64,000 bases of DNA, taken from Ashinkailepas kermadecensis. Its lineage: Eukaryota; Arthropoda; Thecostraca; Neolepadidae. Where the stretch lies: positions 1 through 64,000 of the forward strand of contig JAOTOM010003989.1 of the NCBI GenBank assembly GCA_034440615.1, written 5' to 3'. The notes under the pieces were generated by a model, which made no database searches, was not told the DNA's origin, and saw nothing but the letters and a program-made list of their open reading frames with translations. Made by a program: the position numbers and the translations under genes. Shown here one piece after another: positions 12,301-22,127 of the stretch. Positions within the stretch are counted from its first letter, which is position 1. Every line of letters starts with the position of its first letter.

Positions 12301-13084
12301 CAGCGAGGCACCGCCCCGGGTCATCTTACGGGCCCGTCTGCCGGACACAGCATCGACCTACACATCAGAATTATATGCAATATATTCGGCCTATTGTACC
12401 ATCTACAACACAAACATAGAACACAACATCATAGCCAGCGACGCAAAATCAGCAATACAAAGCATAACACCCTACACCGTCTCCAAACATCCCCTCATCC
12501 CCAAAATACTGCATATACATAGCAAACTAAACATTCGACAACAACCACTCCTCCTCTGGATACCAAGCCACACAAACATACAAGGGAACGAACATGCAGA
12601 CACTGAAGCAAACGTAGCCACAACACTACAACAAATCACAAACTGCCCACTCTCACAATCCGACTACTACCCCACAATACACCAGGCAGTCAACAAATAC
12701 ATTCAAGAAATATGGGACAGAACAGGAACACAACTCCACGATATACATCCAAAATGCGAACACTGGCACACCATTAATCAGAACACCAGACACAAAGAAA
12801 GAATACTGACAAGACTCCGCATCGGACACACAGCACTCACACACTCCTACCTCATTCTAAACCAACCACGACCTCAATGCACAACATGTCACCGAATACT
12901 TACAATCAAACACATTCTCATATACTGCACCAAGTACAACAACCAAAGACAACACATCACAAACTACTGCACCACAAACCACCTCCCACTCAACCTCACC
13001 ACGCTTCTCAACAATGAACACCCGCAGTTACACGAACATATCTTCCACTTCCTTTCAACAACACGCATATTACAACAACTGTGA
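9369..13084 (+). pseudogene. LINE ORF2: endonuclease, reverse transcriptase, RNase H (one frameshift)
   Basis: The polyprotein that nicks the target and copies the LINE RNA. Order: AP-type endonuclease (start ILQWNTHGL, ALCIQETH, later VTGDFNSHHPLW and SDHAPI), reverse transcriptase (FLDLKQAYDTI motif A, GLMQGSVLSPLLF, catalytic YADDIVLW), RNase H (IIYTDGSKS, ELYAIYSAY, ASDAKSAIQ, IPSHTNIQGNEHAD) and a C-terminal Cys/His segment (CTTCHRILTIKHIL). The frame breaks once near 9715-9720, inside the endonuclease, where one base appears to be missing; I read the second frame as open from 9719 to the stop at 13084. The downstream RT and RNase H catalytic residues are all present. Without the lesion the product would be about 1240 residues, normal for the group. 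Confidence 0.88.
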
Positions 13085-13604
13085 AGGGGAAAAAAATAAA
13101 AGAAAAGGAAACAAAAAAAAAAATCAGTATGTGTACGCTTACATACATATACAAAAAAAAAAAAAAAAAAAAAAAAAATACCATGAACCCCAAAGTGCAT
13201 ACATGTCTTCTTGCAATGTTTAATCAAAAAGGCGATGACCCAACCCCAACCCCCCCCCGTCTGCTCCCCATACCCCAAGCAGCACCGTCCGGACTGCTTC
13301 TCTTCTCGTCATTCTTCTCTACTGCGCTTTCTTCAGCATCTCAACAACCTGCAGCCGGAACTTCAGGACAGCCCATCACACCTCTACCCAGCTCTACTCT
13401 GCCATCTTCAACTACCTAACTTCAACACCTTACTTCAAGTCGACCTTACCTATCCTATTCATCCTAACCCCGACCACGTCATTCCATCAATCATAACCCA
13501 CCACCACATTCATCTACACACTACCGGAAACAGCCGACATCACCACACGGTGGCAGGCTGGTCAAATTCACACACACACACACACACACACACATCCCTA
13601 CTGC

Positions 13605-15769
13605 GCAGCTTTTTGCGCAGGTCCTTAAATGACGTCATCAGGGGTACACACTTAACACGGGCCAGCCGCTTGCACGCTTCGAAGATACGCAACGTGTGTA
13701 CACTACGGGGGAGAAAAAGAGGGTTTAAGAGGTTTAGGTCCAAAACTTAGAGCGTCATAGTCCCGGAAGGATCTCCAATACCTTTCATGCGCATATTATA
13801 CCCGAAAGAGCATGCAAAGGGAGGTAGGACAAGTCAAATACGGCATATAATTAAATCTTACCGCGGCGAGATGCAGCAAGGACGTATCTGAAGCGTGGTC
13901 GTCGCCATGATGGAACCAGGTGGAGGGGGGGGGGAGCCCCAATATGTATCAAATTTAGCATTGTGCTTGTGGTGTTGCATGGCAAAAGTAATTAACCAAA
14001 GCACCTTTTCATCCCCCTCTATATGCGGCAACGCCCCTGATTTAGATATCAAGGAAGGTGACAATTTTTTTTTCTCAGATCGATAGTACCATAGGGAGCA
14101 CGCGAGAGGCAGACATTCCTTTTATGGGGGCATCTGTAAGCCCCCGTGCCAGCTCAGCAACGGGGGTGGAACTTTCAGAAAATGATTTGGGGGACGCAAT
14201 GCCTGGAGGTAACAGGAAGACCTTCAGTCGAGAGGCCCCATTAGCGCCACATGTTAAAATATGAAATTATTGGGGGAAGGTGGGCTCATGTCAGTTTTAA
14301 AGGGGGCTGATGCCTCCCAAAGGTAAGTAAAATTTCACTCTAGTTAGGAGGCTACATTCGACGGACGGACTGGACAAATGGGCTCCAAAAGCGGCCAGGC
14401 ATTCCCACAATCCCAGGCATTATTGGTGGCATTCCCAAACAATGCGTTCAGGACTAGATCTGGATCATTCCAAAACGCTCATACGCGTCGGCGTAGTCGA
14501 CCTAGTCGGCTTCTGTGCTGGTTCCGGCTCAGAATATGAATGAAGGATCGCAATCAAAGTTCGTGGAGCAAAGGGACTTTGCATGTCGTTCTTTCCAATC
14601 AATGCTCATAGGCCAAATTATAGATGCAAGTAACAATGAAGTGGCATACGCCACACCTGCCACATAGCACTGCCAGAGACAAGAGCAGTGCCAAGTGCAG
14701 CCAGAACGGGCAAGCATAGGGAGCGCCGCCAGTCTGCCCCTGGTCACAGCGGCAGCAGCAAAATACGCCAACAGGACAGCGGGACCGGGCAATACGAGAG
14801 CATTGTCAAGTGCCGCCAGGACGGGCCGGTACAGTGATCGCCGCCAACCCGTCAATGGTCACAGTCGCAACAGCAAAACACGCTAACAATACGGCAGGAT
14901 CGGGTGACACGGAAGCAGTGCCAAGTGCCGCCAGGACGGGTAGCACAGGACGGGTAGTACAGGGGGCGCCGCCAGTCCGCTAACTGGCGGTCACGGCAGC
15001 AGCAGCAAACACGGAGAAAAAGAGCAGAACCGGGCGACACGACACGATACACAGCAGGGGCGGTGACAGATGACCGGCAGTGTGAGGGTGGACATCCTAT
15101 CGCTGGCTGGTGACACGCTGGCGCACCTGCCTAGATGCCCGCCTCTCTGCGCTCTGCCGAGCAGAATTCTAGTGCAGCCAGCCGATGCGCACATGCATCC
15201 CAACTCGAGTCAGCCTCCGTGCCACACAGACATCTAGCCTCGGCTGCCGGCTGCTGATGACGCCTACCAGGCGCTTCACAATGCTGGCCTCGCCGGTGCA
15301 GGTTGGGCCAATGATGGAGCAGATATAAGAATCACTAATTAACGACAACAAAATTTACAGCTAACCATGCAACTACACACAAGATACACCACAACACAAC
15401 ACAATAAAACAAAATTCAACTAAAACGCGGGGACAGCAAACACAAGGTGTGAAATGAAGCATGGAACTTACAAGAGAGCTATGTAAACAACTGCGCCATT
15501 TATGACTCAACCGCGTCATCCAAGAATTTGAGAAAAAGTGTGCCCCTAAAACGCTGCATTTCGTGATGGCGGTCGTCTAATTCGCAGCCTAACCGAAACT
15601 TATAAAATAACAGCTGAACAAGATTCTAAGAGCACAGACGCGATATTAGATGATTTAGAAAGTCAGTTGAATTGAAAATATTTTGATTTTAATTTACACC
15701 AAACCATTAAAACGGCCCCAGATGACGTCATTTGTACCATTCAAGGCGACATGCAGGAAGGCATGGGAT
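13605..15769. other. Sequence inside split family A copy 2; no gene recognised
   Basis: This follows the LINE target duplication. It begins with a small inverted repeat (gcgcagctttttgcgc). Nothing coding is recognised. A tandem repeat at 14686-15050 is listed separately. Together with 7276-7290 it may be an older insertion into family A copy 2, because the flanks around 7268-7285 and 15768-15785 resemble each other (cagcggcccaaggcga / cagcagcctgaggtga). Confidence 0.35.
14686..15050. repeat. ~110-125-bp degenerate tandem repeat, 3 units
   Basis: Units begin at about 14686, 14807 and 14918 with (a)gtgccaagtgc-gccag-acggg. Each contains a gccgccag...ggtcac-gc-gcagcagcaaa section. Spacing varies by about 10 bp. 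No function is suggested by the sequence. Confidence 0.6.
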
Positions 15770-16056
15770 GACAAGGGCCTGCAGCAGCCTGAGGTGACTT
15801 ATCAAGGGATACCAAAAGAAAAACCATCGAATAGAGTGGGGGAGGTAAGGTTGAAATCCGGTAACCCAGAAACGATCGTAATAGATTGTACCCATCCTCG
15901 GGACAATTAAATTGATCACTAATCATTTTCTATTTATTAAAAGGTCATTTTGAAACATTGCGGTCGAAATCCGATGCAATTAAACCACAAATAGTGGTAG
16001 GTTGCGTATCCTCCAATTCAGTTTGTCCCCTTCCATGACGCAAACCCTAGTTACCC
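15770..16056 (+). repeat. Family A copy 2, right part
   Basis: Matches 21236-21515 of copy 3 (gaggtgactt-tcaagggatac, ggttgaaatcc, then cgcaaaccctag at the right end). It continues the homology that stops at about 7275. The end resembles the CAGTGGCGTACCTAGG-type terminus read in reverse. Confidence 0.6.
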
Positions 16057-16363
16057 CACTGGGGGCGGGGGGAGGGATTAGGGCTGGGTCCGCGTCGAAA
16101 GTTGGCCTCCCCAAACAGGTGGGCTAGATCCGCCAGTGACGCCATGTTATACTGATTAGGTATGAGCAAGAAATCCCATCTAGTGAAAATTCCTTAGAGG
16201 AGGCCCTGCTCTTGTGACAACACTGGGTCTCCCGTGGCTGCTATGGGGAGTCCTGTTGTGATCGAGGGCCTTTCGTGGCCCTCAGATCATTTCAGGCGGT
16301 CTTCTGTGGTTCCCTTCCAGGAACTCTGCCACTGAGGGCAAGAAGCTATAGCACCCTTACTGA
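16057..16363. other. Family G repeat segment
   Basis: Part of this stretch (about 16200-16363) matches 28185-28330 and, inverted, 63650-63905 (shared ggcggtcttctgtg). It ends in CTTACTGA directly before the left end of family B. A ggctagatccgcc motif near 16120 looks like another decayed hAT-type terminus. Confidence 0.4.
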
Positions 16364-16810
16364 CAGGGGCGTCGACTTGTATCCTTTTGTGGGGGCCATG
16401 GCCCCACAAATGTTGATCTTGCCCCCCATGTTGATTTGCCCCCCCCAATAACCTATGCTATTTTTGTGCTGATAAAAAAGTTCAAGGAAAAAAGAAAAAA
16501 AACACCATGCTAGGTACATAGAAAACATAGTTGATGTTAACCAGCACATTTTGTACTGAAAAGAAACAGATTTGGATTAGATAGCGGGTTGACTCTCCAC
16601 CTTTTGCTACAAAATTCAAAATTGTGTGCAAAAAAAACAAAACAGCTGGATTTCCCTCCCCTGTGGAAGGACAACTTACATCATAAAATGTTGAGATTGG
16701 CTGATGCTAACGCATTTTAAACCAGATTGTTCCAAAAAAAATATGCTCAGCCACAAAACAACAATTGCATTGCCATACTGAGGTTCGTGTACACCACCAA
16801 TGGCAAAACA
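16364..16810 (+). mobile_element. Family B: left end of a hAT-like element
   Basis: Starts with CAGGGGCGTCGACTTG. About 410-440 bp are repeated in inverted orientation at 61175-61584. The left flank CTTACTGA equals the 8 bp that follow the right end TCGACACCCCTG at 28193. An 8-bp duplication with CAGGGGC-type termini fits hAT elements. No transposase is visible. Confidence 0.55.
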
Positions 16811-18322
16811 ACATGCATATGGAGCTTGAACAAGATTCATTCCATTCTCAATTTCCAGTCATTGTCAAACTTGCATACCATTGAGTGAACCAGTGAACAA
16901 CAATCACAGTTATCCTTGAGATTGTGGATATACAAACTATAATTATCTTCAACAACCCACCCATCACACTATCAGCTTGATATTTACCTGGTGCCTACCT
17001 AGGTACATGCCCAGTGACAATGCATTGTCATTGGGCATGCATGCACATGTGAATGCATTCAATATTGATATGGGGAAACCAAGTCTCAAACTGAACCAAC
17101 GAGAGCCATGCGTGAGCCAATCTGCCAGCTTATGATACTATGAAAGACAACACTCAGCAATAAGCTGCATGGACACTGCATTATAATTTATATTCCTAAA
17201 AAAAGCATTGGTACTAAGTTCAATGGCGCACATGACTTCCAAAGCAAACCTTAAAAGGTACACCAAAGTTCCCCTCAAGCCTTGGTGACGTCACAGCTTT
17301 TTCCTCATGTATTGCATAAATTGGTAGTATCAGGTCAGGCATGTTTCAATTTCGCTGCGCATGGGAGGGGGGAGAGTGGTTTTTTAGGCGTGCCGGGCTA
17401 TAAAGGTCATTTGCGCCGCCTTTAAAGCGAGTACGTTACATGCCTGTCTATAATAGCGAGTGTTTGTGATCAAGGTGCAGGCAGGTGAACATTTACGTTA
17501 AGGGAATTTTACGTTATAGTTTGTGTGATATTTTAGGTGCTGAAGGCGGAGGCTGGGATGGGGACATCTCCCTGATGTCTAAATGGTTTTAGTTTTACTT
17601 TACTCCTCCACAAAATGATTTGTAGTTTGCGTGGGGGTGGTGCTGCGCATGAAACATACGAAGTTTATGCATTGCCCATATAGTTTTGCACGTTACGTGA
17701 TTTTTTTTCGACAAATGGAGGACTACCCTGTATTTGTATTTTGCATGCTGGCGCAGCTAGGCATAGTCCGAGAATGCTTTCATTGATGCGTTTGAGTGAG
17801 GAAAGACAATACCACCCAACAATAACCAGTAATTAGCAGCAATATCGTAATTATGTGTTTGAAGTTGCAAATTTCCTGTCTCCCTCCTTGAAAAATAGAA
17901 TCGGGTATAGCGGCCACCGGTCGTGATGTCTGTTCTCCAGAACATCCAAAACCGTAGCATCGAAATATAAAACGTAAAAGTACAAAAATCCTAGAATCTC
18001 AAACTAGCGATTATTTTCGACAAATATGACGGAGGTGAGACATTTGTCGTGCAATTGCGCGCGATGTTTAATCCGGTGGCCAAACTCATATGACGTCGCG
18101 CTGCTTCATTTTTTTTATACTTCACACCAGATGTGTCTGTAGATTGGTGTGATTTTAAGCAGTTAATAACTTGCTGATATTTAATTCCCAAAGAAGCAAT
18201 GGAGGAAGAAGTTGGCAGGTAAGCTTCAACAAGTCCAGTCCATGCTTTTTTTTATTTCTGCACGGTGTTTCTATATTACTGCCGGATACCTAACTAGGTA
18301 GGTACCTACCTACCATATTTGA
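16811..18322. other. No recognised gene
   Basis: AT-rich unique-looking sequence with a more GC-rich patch at about 17270-17450. I found no coding exon or RNA gene that I can support. A short CCTACCTAC/CTAGGTAGGTA stretch occurs near 18290. Confidence 0.35.
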
Positions 18323-19039
18323 GTATTATTGTGCTTTAAGGTGGTAACAAGACAAGTTTTACAGACATTTTCCTCCATAGAGCAAACGAATAGGTTAGTT
18401 TTGGTTGTAAATTTGTGCTTTAAGGTGTTTTATGAATTCTTGGAATTTATAATTCGAATGCAATGTTTATGAATGTGACTAAGATGATGGGACCACTCAT
18501 TTTTCTGGGCAAATGCTTACTTTTCAGGTTGTGAGCAAAATAACACCAAAAAGAGGCTTTGTGTTAGGTAACATAGCATAAAAAGAGATGTATAAAAATA
18601 CAATTCAAATTCAGCATAACCTAACCTAACCTAGCCTAACCTCCCTTTGGAGAAAACAAAATAAAAAATAAAATTATAAAAAGTTAAAGCATTTTATTTT
18701 CTGAAGATTTTCAAACTTTAAAAACCTAACCGAACCTAACCTAACCTAACCTAACATGAGTTGCTCTTGAAGAAAAAATTATTTGTTAATTTTCAATTTA
18801 AGGGTTTTTTTTCATTTTTCTTCAGAATACCATGTTCATGAGGGTGACTAAGATGATGGGACCACTTATTTTCTGTGCAATCGCAGTTTTGTTTAAAATT
18901 GGAAACACAATTTGACAAATTTTCGAACTTAAAAAGCCTAAACTAACCTAACCTAACCAAACCTAACCTATTTGTTTGCTTTATGGAAACAAATGTGTGT
19001 AAAAGCTTGTCTTGTTACCACCTTAAAGCACAATAATAC
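18323..19039. mobile_element. MITE with ~38-bp TIRs and internal TTAGG repeats
   Basis: The ends are near-perfect inverted repeats: 18323 onward reads gtattattgtg followed by CTTTAAGGTGGTAACAAGAC, and 19002-19039 is its reverse complement. The interior has several CCTAA runs (about 18613-18640, 18722-18760, 18940-18970) and two copies of a module gtgactaagatgatgggacc-act at about 18477 and 18845. A related decayed copy starts the window. There is no transposase, so it would be non-autonomous. The terminal TA suggests a TA duplication. Confidence 0.75.
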
Positions 19040-19287
19040 CGGTTTGGTTAGGTTAGGCTAGTTTAGTTTTTTTAGTTGGAAATTTTTTTCACAAATTTTG
19101 AAAAATTTCTACAAATCAGGAATTTTTCCTTCAAAAGCAGCTGACGTTAGGTTAGGCTAGGTTTGGTTCGGTTTTCTAATTTATAAAATTTTCAGAGAAT
19201 ATATTGCTTAAAATAGTTTAGTAATTTTTTTCTTCAAAGGGTGCGTAGGATATGCTAGATTAGTTTATGTTTGTTATGGTTATTAGG
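19040..19287. other. TTAGG-rich spacer
   Basis: Contains further ggttaggttaggctag runs at about 19048-19075 and 19147-19175, in the orientation opposite to those inside the adjacent MITE. No other feature is seen. Confidence 0.4.
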
Positions 19288-21515
19288 TTATCGTATGGAT
19301 TCACTAATGAGTGAATCCATACCATTCCCACTGGAGTCTAAAAGCTCCGTCATAACCTTTCTTCTATAACGTATATCACACGAACCCATCTCGATTCTAC
19401 TGCTCACTCAGGACACTATAGAAGTCAATTAATGAAAGTGTTACTTCATTACCTGCATTGTTAATGTAAACAGAAAGAAGTCCATTGAACCTTATGTAAT
19501 GTCCTTCACAGTGCTGCTCCATCCGCCTCCAACTCCAACCCTGATCAAACTTCAGGACTGCATCCATCTCTACAGCAGCCTGCGGAACAAGGTGTGTATT
19601 GCAGCAAGAGTACTATGATCTGAATTCCATGGTATCCCTGTTGCCTAATAGTCCATCCTTGCCTATCCATGTAGGAGATGTTTGACTTTCCTCAAACTGT
19701 CTGGAGAACTTGGGAGTTGAAATCACGTGTGAGTGATGAAACAGATGAGCTCTTTCTATATGCTTATGTTGCAGAATTGCACGGCACAGTAACATGCCAA
19801 TGGGGAGGGGACATTGTAGGCAGTTGCCCCCTGACAGGTTGTTGGGCCCCCGAGAATCGCGTCGAGCTCCTGCAAAACAATTGCGCCAGTCTCCTTAATA
19901 GTCCCGTTTGGGCCTCCAATAATCGCACCGGAGCCCGATAGAATCGCACTGGGGCCAAAAAGTCGCGCAGGGGCTTCTGAAAATGACGCTGGGGCCTCAA
20001 AGGTCCCACCTGGGCCCCTGAAAATCACGCTGGGGCTCGAAAGAGTCGTGCTGGGGTTCAAGAAAATCAGGACGGAGGCCACAAACGGTGGGGCCGGGGC
20101 CCCAGAAAGTCACGCTGAGTCTTGTGGTACCAATAATTATCGCCCGGATCCCTGAAAATCACCCTAGGGGCATGACAGTTCGCACCGGGGCTTCAAAAGT
20201 CTCATTGTGATCACACAACAAATGAAGCCGGGGCAACGAAAAACAGTCCCGACATGGAAAATCACTCTGGGGTCCCAATAACCGCTCAAAAAGCCCACAA
20301 AACGTGCTGGCCCCCCCAAAACGGTCCTAGCCACTAAAGCTCGAGCTAGGGATCCCAACAAGTGACCACGGGGCCCCCAAATATCGCGTTCGGGGCCCAA
20401 AATTCCGTCGATAATCCGAAAATGTAATGTCGGTAATCAAAAGCGTACCGAGTTTCGCAAAAAGCGACAGGGCCTTAAAATATGCGCTGCAGATCGAAAT
20501 ACACACATCGGTAGCGATAAATAAAAGCATAACGGAGGCCCTCCAGGCACACCAGGGTCATCAGACCGCACCGGGCCTAAAAAACAGGCTAGGCCCTGAA
20601 AAACGGAATTGATCGTAAACAAGGAACAAATAGACCGGGCACTAAATAAACACATCGGCGTCTTCGAAAACACGCCGATACCAAAAAAATATCATCGGTG
20701 TATATAAAGGCAACAAAGCTGTAAAAAAAGAGACGGGTCTCAAACATGTGCCGGGCGCCTAACAAAAATTGGCTGGAGCCTTAAAACACATCCATAGAAG
20801 AAGAAAATCGCAACTGGTAAAAACGAACACCTAGCCAGGGTCACGGCTCGGTAGCCAATCTGGGAGCTTATTTAACCAAAGAGATGGGTGCATCAAAGCT
20901 CAGTGTGTCTCCGGATTTCTTAATCACGAGAAAACTTGGGAAGAAGAGAACTAATACCTCGAATTTAATTTATCTAATTTTTTTACAGCGAGCCGCCATA
21001 CCAGGCATTCCACATGTAAAATGTGGCACAAGACAATCATGTGACAGTAATTAGCAAAACGTGGGAGGCCTAGCAGACACCGGAGAAGCGCACGTAGAGT
21101 GGCGAATGTGCCGACTGCGCAAGGCGGGTGAACACGTGTACGAACGTTGGCGTTTTGACGACTGGGAGTTATTAATTGGAATGCCTGATATTGCCAAATG
21201 TTACATTTTTGAGTGATTTGTTCAGGTGTAATTTCAGCAGTGTGAGGTGATTTTTCAAGGGATAGCAAAATAAAAACCCTCAAAAAGGATGGGGGGAGTT
21301 AGGGTTGAAATCCAGTCATTCAGAAATAATGGTGGTAGATTCGGCCCCCTTCACAGAACAGTTAATTTGGTCACTAATTATTATATAACAAAAATATAAA
21401 GAACCCCCTTTAAAAAAAATATTGGTGAAAATCCGGGGGCCTTTTTTAAATGGGGGTAGTTGGGCACCTTCCAAATCAGTTTGCCCCCCTCTCGCAAACC
21501 CTAGGTACGCCACTG
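19288..21515 (+). repeat. Dispersed repeat family A, copy 3 (most complete)
   Basis: The reference copy for family A: left segment 19288-19850, degenerate 21-nt array 19850-20780, middle segment 20780-21515. The right edge reads ccctaggtacgccactg, the reverse of a CAGTGGCGTACCTAGG terminus, a type often seen at DNA-transposon ends. The same terminus and the same outer flank (catggcatgacatcattt...) appear in inverted copy 4 at 59941. Heptapeptide-like patterns in the frames follow from the 21-nt period. Confidence 0.65.
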
Positions 21516-21551
21516 CCATGGCATGACATCATTTAACCTGTTGATGGCTAT

Positions 21552-22127
21552 GATCCGCCGCAATGGACGGTGTACTCCGCGGTCCCGGTCCGCCACAGTG
21601 GACGATGTGCTCCGCGGTCCCGATCCGCCACAATGGACGGTGTACTCCACGGCCCTGATTCGCGACAGTGGACGGTGTGCTCCGCGGCCCCGGTCCGTTA
21701 CAATGGACGGTGTACTCAACGGCCCTGATCCGCCACAGTGGACGGTTTGTTCCGGGACCCTGATCTAGCACAGTGGATGGTGTACTCCGCGGCCCTGATC
21801 CGCCGCAGTGGACGCTATGCTTCGCGACCCTAGTCCGTCATAGTAGGTGTGCCCCACGGCACCGGTTCACCACAGTGGACGGTGTACTCTGCGACCCTGG
21901 TCTGCCACGGTAGATGATGTATTCCGCGGCCCTAGTCCGCCACAGTGGACGGTGTGCTCCGCGGCTCCGGTCCGTTACGGTGGACCATGTGCTCCGCGGC
22001 ACCGGTCCGCCAGAGTGGACGGTGTGCTTCGTGGCTCTGGTCCGCCATAATAGAAGGTGTGCTCCACAGCCCCGGTCCGCCACAGTGGACGGTTTGCTCT
22101 GGGACACTGGCCCGCTACAATGGACGT
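21552..22127 (+). repeat. 35-bp minisatellite, about 16 units
   Basis: The unit is ctccgcggccccggtccgcc followed by acagtggacggtgtg. Units differ mainly by transitions. Two more units appear at about 22405-22450 after ~270 bp of unrelated sequence, so the array was probably interrupted. The same array occurs inverted at 59393-59904. All frames stay open only because of the composition. Confidence 0.9.

Larger units (their letters stand above)
7303..13592 (+). mobile_element. I-group LINE retrotransposon, nearly intact, 6.29 kb
   Basis: A non-LTR element with a pyrimidine-rich 5' leader (7303-8091), ORF1 (8092-9372), ORF2 (9369-13084) and a 3' region containing a 26-nt A-run (13153-13178) and ending in a CA microsatellite. 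The 12-mer CATCCCTACTGC occurs at 7291-7302 and again at 13593-13604, which I take as the target-site duplication. An alternative is an end at the A-run with a weak ATACCA duplication. RNase H in ORF2 and ORF1 zinc knuckles place it in the I group (I/Nimb/R1/Loa relatives). Only one frameshift was found, so it is young. The sense strand is strikingly rich in A and C and poor in G. Confidence 0.85.

Noticed and set aside
13153..13178. A-run as the 3' end of the LINE
   Set aside because: Possible, but only a 6-bp flank match supports it, whereas CATCCCTACTGC matches perfectly over 12 bp at 7291 and 13593. Kept as an alternative.
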